Source: Lachnospiraceae bacterium UBA1721
GTDB lineage: Bacteria; Bacillota; Clostridia; Lachnospirales; Lachnospiraceae
DNA length: 33,295 nucleotides
Direction of reading: 5' to 3'
Assembly: GCA_002317155.1 (NCBI GenBank)
Contig: DCIR01000068.1
Coordinates: 1 to 33,295, forward strand
Part shown: positions 26,901-33,295 of the stretch, one piece after another
Position numbering within the stretch: position 1 is the stretch's first letter
Layout: each line of letters begins with the position of its first letter
Position numbers and translations under genes: made by a program
The notes under the pieces: model-generated
The model's input: the letters and a program-made list of their open reading frames with translations, nothing else
Database searches by the model: none
What the model was told of the DNA's origin: nothing

Positions 26901-27032
26901 ACATATGTAAGAGTGGATAAGGAGCAGATGGGAGTAGGTGGAGATAACAGCTGGGGCGCGAGAACTCATGACGAGTATCTGATTGATGTGAGCGAATCGA
27001 TAGACTTCGAGTTTTCTTTTGTGGGAGTGTAA
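23964..27032 (+). CDS. lacZ: Beta-galactosidase, GH2 family (LacZ type)
   Basis: A 1,022-residue protein, almost exactly the length of E. coli LacZ. Layout: sugar-binding jelly roll (about 45-220), immunoglobulin-like part, TIM barrel starting near G-V-N-R-H-E-F-S, second Ig-like part, and the small-chain domain with R-A-P-T-D-N-D-Y-G-N-G near residue 781. Acid/base Glu462 is in C-G-N-E-A-F-G, nucleophile Glu529 in L-C-E-Y-T-H-A-M-G-N-S. It cleaves terminal beta-galactosides. With no signal peptide it acts in the cytoplasm on imported sugars, yet no transporter or regulator lies next to it in the window. The ribosome binding site is AAGGGGA, about 6 bases from the ATG. Confidence 0.96.
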   Translation: MAFDITKLADPKFYEEKKLQPHSDHKVEFKNGMGEVISLNGLWKFKYERNYSYVNPQYVEDDYDCSSWEDIRVPAHIQMEGYDRLQYVNVQYPWDGHEESNPGQIPEKFNPVGCYVTNIHVNEKSDGETYILSFQGAESAIVVWVNGQYVGYSEGSFLPAEFDITAVLRKGNNKLAVTCIKWSSSSWAEDQDFFRFSGLFRDVKVIRYPQSYVKDIRVVQELTDDYSIGKASIVLTMSGDSHIKAELVELGRTDIGLTRDNYPTVWTSGNEKIIGTVEKDVNIGRESIEFSVDKPLLWSAEAPNLYEIRIETKNYKVTSLFGFRHFVLERGIMKLNGKRIVFKGVNRHEFSGVTGRVPQLEELWQDIVTMKQHNINGIRTCHYPNNSPIYELCDRVGLYMIDETDLETHGIWGRVLWGGHPYEEAVPGNKPEWRRMMIDRAQRMYERDKNHPSILMWSCGNEAFGGTNIQAMSDYFHSVDPSRLVHYEGVFNDRSCPDISDVESQMYTSAKDIKYWLKKIKNKPIMLCEYTHAMGNSCGGMHKYTDLTDTEKRFQGGFIWDYVDQSINSTDRYGVKYQRYGGDFDDRPSDYNFSGNGIVYGGSRLPSPKMQEVKFNYQNFTLIPEMSDGSVNIKVINKSLFTDTSSYDMVIVLEREGVRVAEKVVKYSVKPGKTDTLKNVIDMPTIAGEYVVTASFLTSANYVWGRQGHEIAFGQGVFVVDRRTDFAAPSFEEIQVIHGEENIGVRGEHFEAIFSKYAHGMQSYAYGGKEMFKAAPKPNFWRAPTDNDYGNGMPARYGQWKLASLYQNRANRGEGKSNPEVIENKDNVEITYYLDLATAPAARVELKYVVYANGVVKVKLHYDPVEGLSEMPEFGVLFKMTADYDRLEWYGNGPAETYCDRKRGAKLGIFKDTVEGRMSAYMVPQECGNITDVRYAKVINEKGRGLMFAGDSIGFSALPYSPHELESATHPNELPPILYTYVRVDKEQMGVGGDNSWGARTHDEYLIDVSESIDFEFSFVGV

Positions 27033-27077
27033 ACATCGAAAGCATTGGACTTCTGTGGATGTGTAAACACTGCAAGC
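27027..27077 (+). repeat. Imperfect 17-bp direct repeat at the end of lacZ
   Basis: GTGTAAACATCGAAAGC (27027-27043) and GTGTAAACACTGCAAGC (27061-27077) match at 14 of 17 bases, with starts 34 bases apart. The first copy includes the last codon and stop of lacZ. Function unknown; it may be a chance duplication. No clear terminator follows lacZ. Confidence 0.5.
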
Positions 27078-27170
27078 TGTGAACATGAGCCGAGCAGGTA
27101 TCTTTTAAGCCGGTGTATATTTTGAACAAAAACTGTCGGTTATTGACTTCTTTTTTGAAAGAAAAATGCG

Positions 27171-27199
27171 TTGATAATTTGACGGCGCTATGTTATATT
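27171..27199 (+). promoter_or_regulatory. Sigma-70-type promoter of rpsO
   Basis: TTGATA (27171-27176) and TATATT (27194-27199) are separated by exactly 17 bases. Transcription would begin near 27206, giving a leader of about 88 bases before rpsO. This is the best promoter in the window. Confidence 0.75.
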
Positions 27200-27205
27200 A
27201 TTTCA

Positions 27206-27293
27206 AGTGTGTTAATAGCCTACACTCAGATGCGGGACACTCCGACCCCACCTTAGTGTGTGGCGTATAAAAAATATTAGGAGGAAACACAAA
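27206..27293 (+). promoter_or_regulatory. Structured rpsO leader, possible S15 autoregulatory site
   Basis: A first hairpin pairs AGTGTG (27206-27211) with TACACT (27221-27226). A second pairing is ACACT (27237-27241) with AGTGT (27255-27259), which competes with CCAC (27247-27250) pairing with GTGG (27260-27263). The same AGTGT/ACACT words occur twice, so they can also pair across the leader. AGGAGG (27279-27284) follows. S15 represses its own translation through structured leaders in several bacterial groups, with different folds in each. Binding here is inferred from position and competing stems, not from a known consensus. Confidence 0.45.
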
Positions 27294-27560
27294 ATGATTA
27301 CCAAAGAGAAAAAGACAGCAATTATGAACGAGTATGCAAGAACACCTGGCGACACAGGTTCACCTGAAGTTCAGGTAGCAGTTCTTACAGCAAGAATTCA
27401 GGAGCTCACCGAGCACCTCAAGGCTAACCCTAAGGATCATCACTCACGTCGTGGTATGCTTAAGCTTGTAGGTCAGAGACGTGGACTTCTTTCTTATCTT
27501 CAGGATAAGGACATTGAGAGATATCGTGCTCTCATCGAGAAGCTTGGTCTTCGTAAGTAA
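27294..27560 (+). CDS. rpsO: Ribosomal protein S15
   Basis: An 88-residue protein of the normal S15 length, containing G-D-T-G-S-P-E-V-Q-V and the D-H-H-S-R-R-G-M-L-K-L-V-G-Q-R segment that contacts 16S rRNA. The ATG at 27294 is chosen because AGGAGG lies 9 bases upstream and the family starts M-I-T-K-E-K; the frame could open further upstream at a GTG, but that would cover the ribosome binding site. It is a primary binder in the 30S platform. pnp follows after a structured spacer, as in many bacteria. Confidence 0.98.
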   Translation: MITKEKKTAIMNEYARTPGDTGSPEVQVAVLTARIQELTEHLKANPKDHHSRRGMLKLVGQRRGLLSYLQDKDIERYRALIEKLGLRK

Positions 27561-27569
27561 TTTGTCACT

Positions 27570-27617
27570 CGCAAAAGCGGAGTCAGCCGAACATTTCGGC
27601 GCTCCGCTTGTGTTGCG
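27570..27617 (+). promoter_or_regulatory. Large compound hairpin after rpsO (terminator or processing site)
   Basis: Three nested stems stack: CGCAA (27570-27574) with TTGCG (27613-27617), AAGCGGAG (27575-27582) with CTCCGCTT (27602-27609), and GCCGAA (27586-27591) with TTCGGC (27595-27600). No T run follows at once. GTTGCG (27612-27617) can instead pair with CGCAAC near 27636-27641, so the outer stem has an alternative partner. It may attenuate transcription into pnp or protect the rpsO 3' end. Confidence 0.6.
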
Positions 27618-27652
27618 TAAATAGGTTTTTGTTTGCGCAACAGGGAACGGAG

Positions 27653-27779
27653 CGGAGGCATACTCCGAGACCGCTGAAGAATACATGAATAATAGTTTTC
27701 TTTCATGTATCGTTCAGTAGTTTCGGTAGCCTTCTGCTCAAAACATTAAAAGCCTGAAATCAGGCGCTACAATAGTAGC
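27653..27779 (+). promoter_or_regulatory. pnp leader with a long RNase III-like stem and RBS-proximal hairpins
   Basis: The main stem pairs CTGAA-GA-ATACATGAA (27674-27689) with TTCATGTAT-CG-TTCAG (27702-27717), 14 pairs with a 2x2 internal loop; flanking ACCG/CGGT may extend it. Two small stems follow: GCCTG (27752-27756) with CAGGC (27761-27765), and GCTAC (27766-27770) with GTAGC (27775-27779), the latter 2 bases before the AAAGGAG ribosome binding site. In E. coli an RNase III-cut stem in the pnp leader is the target of PNPase autoregulation. The parallel here rests on position and structure only. Confidence 0.5.
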
Positions 27780-27792
27780 AGAAAGGAGTGCT

Positions 27793-29886
27793 ATGTCATA
27801 CAAGACATACGAAATGGAACTTGCCGGCAGAACTCTTAAGGTTGATATCGACAGAGTTGGTAAGCAGGCAAATGGATGTGCATTTATGCACTATGGTGAT
27901 ACCACCGTTCTTTGCACCGCAACAGCTTCAGACAAGCCTCGTGACGGTGTAGATTTCTTCCCTCTTTCAGTAGAGTATGAAGAAAAAATGTACGCAGTAG
28001 GAAAGATTCCCGGAGGCTTTAATAAGCGTGAAGGTAAGGCAAGCGAGAATGCTATTCTTACCAGCCGTGTAATCGACAGACCTATGCGTCCTCTTTTCCC
28101 TAAGGATTACAGAAATGACGTTACTCTCGATGCAATGGTTATGAGTGTTGATCCCAACACCAGACCTGAGCTCGTAGCAATGCTTGGTTGCTCAATCGCT
28201 ACCTGCATTTCAGATATTCCCTTCGATGGTCCTTGTTCAATGACTCAGGTTGGTATGATTAATGGCGAGTTCATCGTCAACCCCAATCAGGAGCAGTGGG
28301 CAAAGGGTGACCTTAAGCTCACCGTAGCTTCTACCCGTGAGAAGGTTATCATGATCGAGGCAGGTGCTAACATCATTCCTGAAGCTAAGATGCTTGAGGC
28401 TATTTACATGGCTCATGATGTTAACCAGACTGTTATCGCATTCATCGACAAGATTGTTGCTGAGTGTGGTAAGACTAAGCACGAGTATACCTCATGCGCA
28501 ATCCCTGCAGAGCTCTTCGATGCAATTAAGGAAATCGTTCCTCCTGCAGAGATGGAGACTGCTGTATTTACAGATGATAAGCAGACCCGTGAGGGCAACA
28601 TTAAGGATATCACCGCTCGTCTTGAGGAAGCATTTGCAGACAAGGAAGATTGGCTTGCAATCCTCGGTGAGGCAGTATATCAGTACGAGAAGAAGACCAT
28701 CCGTAAGATGATTCTTAAGGATCACAAGCGTCCCGATGGTCGTGAGATCACTCAGATTCGTCCTCTTGCTGCTGAGGTTGATATTATTCCCAGAGTACAC
28801 GGTTCATCAATGTTTACACGTGGACAGACTCAGATTTGTGACGTTGTTACCCTTGCTCCTCTTTCAGAGGCTCAGAAGGTTGACGGTCTTGATCCCAACG
28901 TAGTAGAGAAGCGTTACATCCACCACTACAATTTCCCTGCATACTCTGTAGGTGAGACCAAGGTTAGCCGTGGACCCGGACGTCGTGAGATCGGTCACGG
29001 TGCTCTTGCAGAGCGTGCCCTTCTCCCTGTACTTCCCAGCGTTGAGGAGTTCCCTTATTCAATTCGTGCCGTATCAGAGACTTTCGAGTCTAACGGTTCT
29101 ACTTCAATGGCTTCTACCTGTGCATCCTGCATGTCACTTATGGCAGCAGGTGTTCCTCTTAAGGCTATGGTAGCAGGTATCAGCTGCGGTCTCGTTACCG
29201 GTGACACCGATGATGATTTCGTACTTCTTACCGATATCCAGGGTCTTGAGGACTTCTTCGGAGATATGGACTTTAAGGTAACCGGTACTACCGAAGGTAT
29301 TACCGCTATCCAGATGGATATTAAGATTCATGGTCTTACCAAGGCAATCGTTGAAGGCGCTATCGCTCGTTGCCGTGAAGCAAGACTCTTTATCATGGAT
29401 AACTGCATGAAGCCTGCAATCGCAGCACCTCGTGCTACTGTTAATGAGTGGGCTCCCAAGATCGTTTCTATGCAGATCAATCCCGAGAAAATCGGTGAGG
29501 TTGTTGGTCAGCGTGGAAAGACCATTAATGAGATTATCAACCGTACCGGCTGCAAGATCGATATCGATGAGGACGGACGTGTTTCAGTTTGCGGTACCGA
29601 TGCAAAGGGTATGGAGCAGGCTATCGATATGATCAAGATGATTGTTACCGAGTTCGAAGAAGGTCAGATCTTCAAGGGCAAGGTAGTATCTATTAAGGAA
29701 TTCGGTGCATTTATCGAGTTCGCTCCCGGTAAGGAAGGAATGGTACACATCTCTAAGATCGCACGTGAGCGTGTTGAGCATGTTGAGGATTACCTCACTC
29801 TTGGCGATGAGGTTACCGTTGTTTGCCTCGGCAAGGATAAGATGGGCCGCATCAGCTTCTCTATGAAGGATGTAGCTCAGCAGTAA
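27793..29886 (+). CDS. pnp: Polyribonucleotide nucleotidyltransferase (PNPase)
   Basis: A 697-residue protein of normal length. Two RNase PH-like cores, the second with G-D-T-D-D-D-F-V and L-T-D-I-Q-G-L-E-D-F-F-G-D-M-D-F where the catalytic aspartates lie; a KH domain (residues ~560-615, I-G-x-V-V-G-Q-R-G-K-T-I); and a C-terminal S1 domain (residues ~622-692, K-E-F-G-A-F-I-E-F and G-M-V-H-I-S). It degrades RNA 3' to 5' using phosphate and works in mRNA decay in the cytoplasm. AAAGGAG (27782-27788) is 4 bases from the ATG. The leader is strongly structured. Codon use is highly biased, as for an abundant protein. Confidence 0.98.
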   Translation: MSYKTYEMELAGRTLKVDIDRVGKQANGCAFMHYGDTTVLCTATASDKPRDGVDFFPLSVEYEEKMYAVGKIPGGFNKREGKASENAILTSRVIDRPMRPLFPKDYRNDVTLDAMVMSVDPNTRPELVAMLGCSIATCISDIPFDGPCSMTQVGMINGEFIVNPNQEQWAKGDLKLTVASTREKVIMIEAGANIIPEAKMLEAIYMAHDVNQTVIAFIDKIVAECGKTKHEYTSCAIPAELFDAIKEIVPPAEMETAVFTDDKQTREGNIKDITARLEEAFADKEDWLAILGEAVYQYEKKTIRKMILKDHKRPDGREITQIRPLAAEVDIIPRVHGSSMFTRGQTQICDVVTLAPLSEAQKVDGLDPNVVEKRYIHHYNFPAYSVGETKVSRGPGRREIGHGALAERALLPVLPSVEEFPYSIRAVSETFESNGSTSMASTCASCMSLMAAGVPLKAMVAGISCGLVTGDTDDDFVLLTDIQGLEDFFGDMDFKVTGTTEGITAIQMDIKIHGLTKAIVEGAIARCREARLFIMDNCMKPAIAAPRATVNEWAPKIVSMQINPEKIGEVVGQRGKTINEIINRTGCKIDIDEDGRVSVCGTDAKGMEQAIDMIKMIVTEFEEGQIFKGKVVSIKEFGAFIEFAPGKEGMVHISKIARERVEHVEDYLTLGDEVTVVCLGKDKMGRISFSMKDVAQQ

Positions 29887-29898
29887 TAGTTTATTAAT

Positions 29899-29927
29899 AA
29901 GGGCTCCCGAGAACTTCGGGAGCCTTT
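29899..29927 (+). terminator. Rho-independent terminator after pnp
   Basis: GGCTCCCGA (29902-29910) pairs perfectly with TCGGGAGCC (29916-29924) around a five-base loop, extended by A-T and G-U pairs to 29899-29927. The T tract is short (three T), so termination may be partial. Confidence 0.8.
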
Positions 29928-29942
29928 AATAAAGAAAAGCAA

Positions 29943-29971
29943 TTGATTTACATAACTCGAAATTTTTGTAT
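29943..29971 (+). promoter_or_regulatory. Weak candidate promoter for purL
   Basis: TTGATT (29943-29948) is followed 17 bases later by TTGTAT (29966-29971), a poor -10 box. The 67-base gap after the pnp terminator must carry the purL promoter unless there is read-through. There is no room for, and no sign of, a purine riboswitch. Confidence 0.3.
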
Positions 29972-29994
29972 TTATACAAGGAGAAAAAACTTAC

Positions 29995-32900
29995 ATGGGT
30001 AATGTCAGACGCATTTACGTAGAGAAGAAGAAGCCTTTCGCAGTAAAAGCTACCGAGCTTCACGAGGAACTTAAGAACTACCTTGGAATTAACGTAGATG
30101 AGGTTAGAATCTTCATTCGCTACGATGTTGAAAATATTTCCGATGCAACTTTTGAGAGAGCCTGCAAAACTGTATTTTCAGAGCCTCCCGTTGATGATCT
30201 TTATCTTGAGAACATTGAGATTCCCGCAGGAAGCAATGTTTTCTCTGTTGAGTTCCTTCCCGGTCAGTTCGACCAGAGAGCAGACTCAGCTGTACAGTGC
30301 GTACAGTTCCTTAATGAGAAGGAAAATCCTGTAATCCGCACCGCAGTTACCTATATGATCATCGGCAATATCAATGAAGATGAATTTTCCCGTATCAAGG
30401 GATACTGCATCAACCCTGTTGATTCAAGAGAAACAGGACTTGAGAAGCCCGATACCCTTATCACGGTTTATGATGAGCCTGCAAAGGTTAAGAATTTTGA
30501 TGGATTTACCACAATGTCTGAGGACGAACTCAGAAAGCTTTATGATTCACTCGGACTTGCAATGACATTTAAGGATTTCCAGCATATTCAGAATTACTTT
30601 AATAACGATGAGAAGCGCGATCCTTCAATGACTGAGATTCGTGTTCTCGATACATACTGGTCAGATCACTGCCGTCATACCACATTCTCAACCGAGCTTA
30701 CTGATGTTGAGTTTGATGACGGATATTATCGTTCTCCTATCGAGACTACTTACCAGAGCTATCTCGATACCAGAGAAGAGCTTTTTGCAGAGCGTCCTGA
30801 CAAGTTCTCTTGCCTTATGGACCTTGGTACCATCGCTGCCAAGAAGATTAAGAAGGATGGAAAGCTTGAGGACGAAGAGAAGTCTGATGAGATTAATGCA
30901 TGTTCAATAGTTGTTCCCGTAGAGATGGACTATGGTGATCACAGAGAGACTGAGGAGTGGCTTGTATTCTTCAAAAACGAGACACACAACCATCCCACAG
31001 AGATTGAGCCTTTCGGTGGTGCTGCTACCTGCCTCGGCGGAGCAATCAGAGATCCCCTTTCAGGACGTGGATATGTATATCAGGCAATGAGAGTTACCGG
31101 TGCGGCAGATCCTACAGTTCCCGTATCTGAGACCCTTAAGGGTAAGCTCTCACAGAAGAAGATTGTTAGAACTGCAGCAAGTGGTTATTCATCATATGGT
31201 AACCAGATTGGTCTTGCTACCGGTTATGTTAAGGAAGTATATCATCCTAATTACGTTGCAAAGCGTATGGAGATTGGTGCAGTTATGGGCGCCGCTCCCC
31301 GCAGAAACGTAATTCGTGAAACTTCTGATCCCGGTGATATCATTATCCTTCTCGGCGGACGTACCGGCCGTGACGGTTGTGGCGGAGCTACCGGTTCTTC
31401 TAAGGTTCACACTACAAGCTCTATCGAGACCTGTGGTGCTGAGGTTCAGAAGGGTAATGCTCCTACAGAGAGAAAGATTCAGAGACTTTTCAGAAGAGCA
31501 GAAGTTACCAAGCTCATTAAGAAGTGTAATGACTTTGGTGCAGGCGGTGTATCCGTAGCTATCGGTGAGCTTGCTGATGGACTTACTGTTGATCTTGATA
31601 AGGTTCCTAAGAAGTATGCCGGACTTGATGGTACTGAGCTTGCTATTTCAGAGTCTCAGGAGAGAATGGCAGTAGTTGTAGATCCTAAGGATGTAGATGC
31701 ATTCCTTGCATATGCTGAGGAAGAGAACCTCGAGGCTATCGCAGTTGCAGTTGTAACCGAGGAGCCCAGACTTGTTCTTAACTGGAGAGGCGAGCCTATC
31801 GTAAACCTCAAGAGAGCATTCCTTGATACCAACGGAGCTCATCAGGAGACTAAGGTTAAGGTTAACATTCCTTCAGAGAATGACAACTATTTTGAGCAGT
31901 ATTCAGTTCCTGCAGTTGGTGCTGCAGTAGATAAGAAGTGTTTTGAGGAAGCAATCCTTGCAACACTTAAGGATCTTAACGAGTGCTCACAGAAGGGTCT
32001 TGTTGAGATGTTTGACTCATCAATCGGTGCTGCATCAGTACTTATGCCTTACGGTGGTAAGTATCAGATGACCGAGACACAGGCTATGGTAGCTAAGCTT
32101 CCTACCCTTAAGGGCAAGACAGATACAGTTACCATGATGTCTTATGGATTTGATCCTTATCTTTCAAGCTGGAGCCCTTATCACGGTGCTATCTATGCTG
32201 TAGTAGAGTCTATGGCTAAGATTGTTGCCAACGGTGGTGATGCTTCAAAGATTCGTTTCACTTTCCAGGAGTATTTCCGTAGAATGACTTCTGATCCTGA
32301 GAGATGGAGCCAGCCTTTTGCAGCTTTACTCGGTGCATATGATGCACAGATCGGATTTGGTCTTCCTTCAATCGGTGGTAAGGATTCAATGTCAGGTACC
32401 TTCAATGATATCGACGTTCCTCCTACACTTGTTTCTTTCGCAGTTGATATTGCAAAGAACGGTGACATCGTAACTCCCGAACTTAAGGAAGCAGGAGATA
32501 AGCTTGTTCTCTTCTCTATTGAGAAGGATGATTTTGATATTCCTATGTACGATGAGGTTGCTAAGCTTTATGCTGACATCCACGAGCTTATGCAGAAGGG
32601 CCTTGTAAAGGCTGCTTATGCGATTGATGCCAAGGGTGTTGCAGCCGCTGCAGCTAAGATGGGATTTGGTAACAGACTGGGTGTTACATTCTCTTCAGAG
32701 CTTGATATGGAAGACCTCTTCAGCAATGGACTTGGTAATATCATGGTAGAAATCGCAGCCGATAAGCTCGGAGAGCTCGGTGAGATGGATTATACTGTTA
32801 TCGGTACTGTTACCGCTGAGTCTGAACTTGTATTCGGCGATTCTAAGGTATGCATGTGCCAGGCTGAAAAAGCATGGACCGGAACACTTGAGAAGGTATT

Positions 32901-33295
32901 CCCTACCAAGGCTGTTAAGGCTGAGGATGCAGTAGAGAGTCCTATTTACAAGGCTGACAGTATTTATGTATGCAAGAACAAGGTTGCAAAGCCTACAGTA
33001 TTTGTTCCTGTATTCCCCGGAACCAACTGTGAGTATGATACAACCAAGGCATTTGAGAGAGCCGGTGCTAATGTAGTTACCAAGGTATTCCGTAACATGT
33101 CAGAAGCACAGATCAGAGAGTCTGTAGAAGAGTATGCTAAGGCAATTGCTCAGGCACAGATTATCATGTTCCCCGGCGGATTCTCAGCAGGTGATGAGCC
33201 TGATGGTTCAGCTAAGTTCTTCGCTACCGCATTCCAGAACGAGACTCTTAAGGAGGCTGTAACAAAGCTTCTTCAGGAGAGAGACGGACTTGCAC
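29995..33295 (+). CDS. purL: Phosphoribosylformylglycinamidine synthase, single-chain type (3' end missing)
   Basis: The frame is open from the ATG at 29995 to the right edge, 1,100 codons, with AAGGAG (29978-29983) 11 bases upstream. The start reads V-R-R-I-Y-V-E-K-K, like clostridial single-chain PurL. Conserved blocks: D-T-Y-W-S-D-H-C-R-H-T-T-F, N-E-T-H-N-H-P-T-E-I-E-P-F-G-G, and G-G-R-T-G-R-D-G-C-G-G-A-T. Near the end F-V-P-V-F-P-G-T-N-C and F-P-G-G-F-S-A-G-D-E begin the glutamine amidotransferase domain; its catalytic Cys lies beyond the window. The enzyme makes FGAM from FGAR using glutamine and ATP in purine synthesis. In Bacillus this activity is split over PurS, PurQ and PurL; here one long chain is used. 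Full length is expected near 1,250 residues. Confidence 0.97.
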   Translation, partial: MGNVRRIYVEKKKPFAVKATELHEELKNYLGINVDEVRIFIRYDVENISDATFERACKTVFSEPPVDDLYLENIEIPAGSNVFSVEFLPGQFDQRADSAVQCVQFLNEKENPVIRTAVTYMIIGNINEDEFSRIKGYCINPVDSRETGLEKPDTLITVYDEPAKVKNFDGFTTMSEDELRKLYDSLGLAMTFKDFQHIQNYFNNDEKRDPSMTEIRVLDTYWSDHCRHTTFSTELTDVEFDDGYYRSPIETTYQSYLDTREELFAERPDKFSCLMDLGTIAAKKIKKDGKLEDEEKSDEINACSIVVPVEMDYGDHRETEEWLVFFKNETHNHPTEIEPFGGAATCLGGAIRDPLSGRGYVYQAMRVTGAADPTVPVSETLKGKLSQKKIVRTAASGYSSYGNQIGLATGYVKEVYHPNYVAKRMEIGAVMGAAPRRNVIRETSDPGDIIILLGGRTGRDGCGGATGSSKVHTTSSIETCGAEVQKGNAPTERKIQRLFRRAEVTKLIKKCNDFGAGGVSVAIGELADGLTVDLDKVPKKYAGLDGTELAISESQERMAVVVDPKDVDAFLAYAEEENLEAIAVAVVTEEPRLVLNWRGEPIVNLKRAFLDTNGAHQETKVKVNIPSENDNYFEQYSVPAVGAAVDKKCFEEAILATLKDLNECSQKGLVEMFDSSIGAASVLMPYGGKYQMTETQAMVAKLPTLKGKTDTVTMMSYGFDPYLSSWSPYHGAIYAVVESMAKIVANGGDASKIRFTFQEYFRRMTSDPERWSQPFAALLGAYDAQIGFGLPSIGGKDSMSGTFNDIDVPPTLVSFAVDIAKNGDIVTPELKEAGDKLVLFSIEKDDFDIPMYDEVAKLYADIHELMQKGLVKAAYAIDAKGVAAAAAKMGFGNRLGVTFSSELDMEDLFSNGLGNIMVEIAADKLGELGEMDYTVIGTVTAESELVFGDSKVCMCQAEKAWTGTLEKVFPTKAVKAEDAVESPIYKADSIYVCKNKVAKPTVFVPVFPGTNCEYDTTKAFERAGANVVTKVFRNMSEAQIRESVEEYAKAIAQAQIIMFPGGFSAGDEPDGSAKFFATAFQNETLKEAVTKLLQERDGLA

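Noticed and set aside
27258..27293. GTG at 27258 as the rpsO start
   Set aside because: It would put the AGGAGG ribosome binding site inside the coding region and add residues not found in S15; the ATG at 27294 fits the family.
29928..29994. Purine riboswitch upstream of purL
   Set aside because: Only about 67 bases lie between the pnp terminator and the start, and none of the conserved core or a three-way junction is present.

Overview
The window looks like chromosomal DNA of a low-to-moderate GC Gram-positive anaerobe, most likely a Lachnospiraceae-type clostridium (Butyrivibrio or Pseudobutyrivibrio-like). This is inferred, not proven. The reasons are the long single-chain PurL, strong AGGAGG-type ribosome binding sites, the rpsO-pnp pairing, a YuaG-type flotillin, a cytoplasmic GH2 beta-galactosidase and a clostridial-style set of type IV pilin-like genes. 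Almost everything is on the + strand; only the Xaa-His dipeptidase is on the - strand. No rRNA, tRNA, CRISPR array, transposase or integrase was seen, and no gene-free stretch reaches 300 bases.

Region 1 (1-14596) is the most unusual part. It is a surface or pilus locus: a giant open frame cut by the left window edge (more than 4,060 residues, about 38 GLUG-type repeats interrupted by a carbohydrate-binding-like insert, then FN3-like and unassigned regions and an acidic tail), a GspK/PilX-like minor pilin without the usual Glu+5, two prepilin-type proteins with proper G|xxxxE cleavage sites, and a short A24 prepilin peptidase without a methyltransferase half. The order resembles a mirror image of the proteobacterial pilV-pilW-pilX-pilY1 minor-pilin block, with the giant protein where the tip adhesin PilY1 would be. 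The working hypothesis is a type IV pilus-like fibre that carries a very large GLUG adhesin at its tip.

Region 2 (14647-21141) holds tex (RNA-binding transcription accessory protein), a flotillin with codon use like a highly expressed gene and a hairpin just before its ribosome binding site, a clear terminator, and a two-gene surface O-acylation module (MBOAT membrane acyltransferase plus a DltD/AlgJ-like SGNH protein).

Region 3 (21151-27032) holds the convergent pepD-type dipeptidase, an alpha/beta hydrolase of the HSL/GDXG type and a full-length LacZ. The last two may be transcribed together for use of plant-derived sugars, but this rests on position only.

Region 4 (27171-33295) is housekeeping: a well-formed promoter, a structured leader that may bind S15, rpsO, a hairpin-rich rpsO-pnp spacer that could be the processing and autoregulation site of pnp, pnp itself, a terminator, and the first 1,100 codons of purL, which runs off the right edge.
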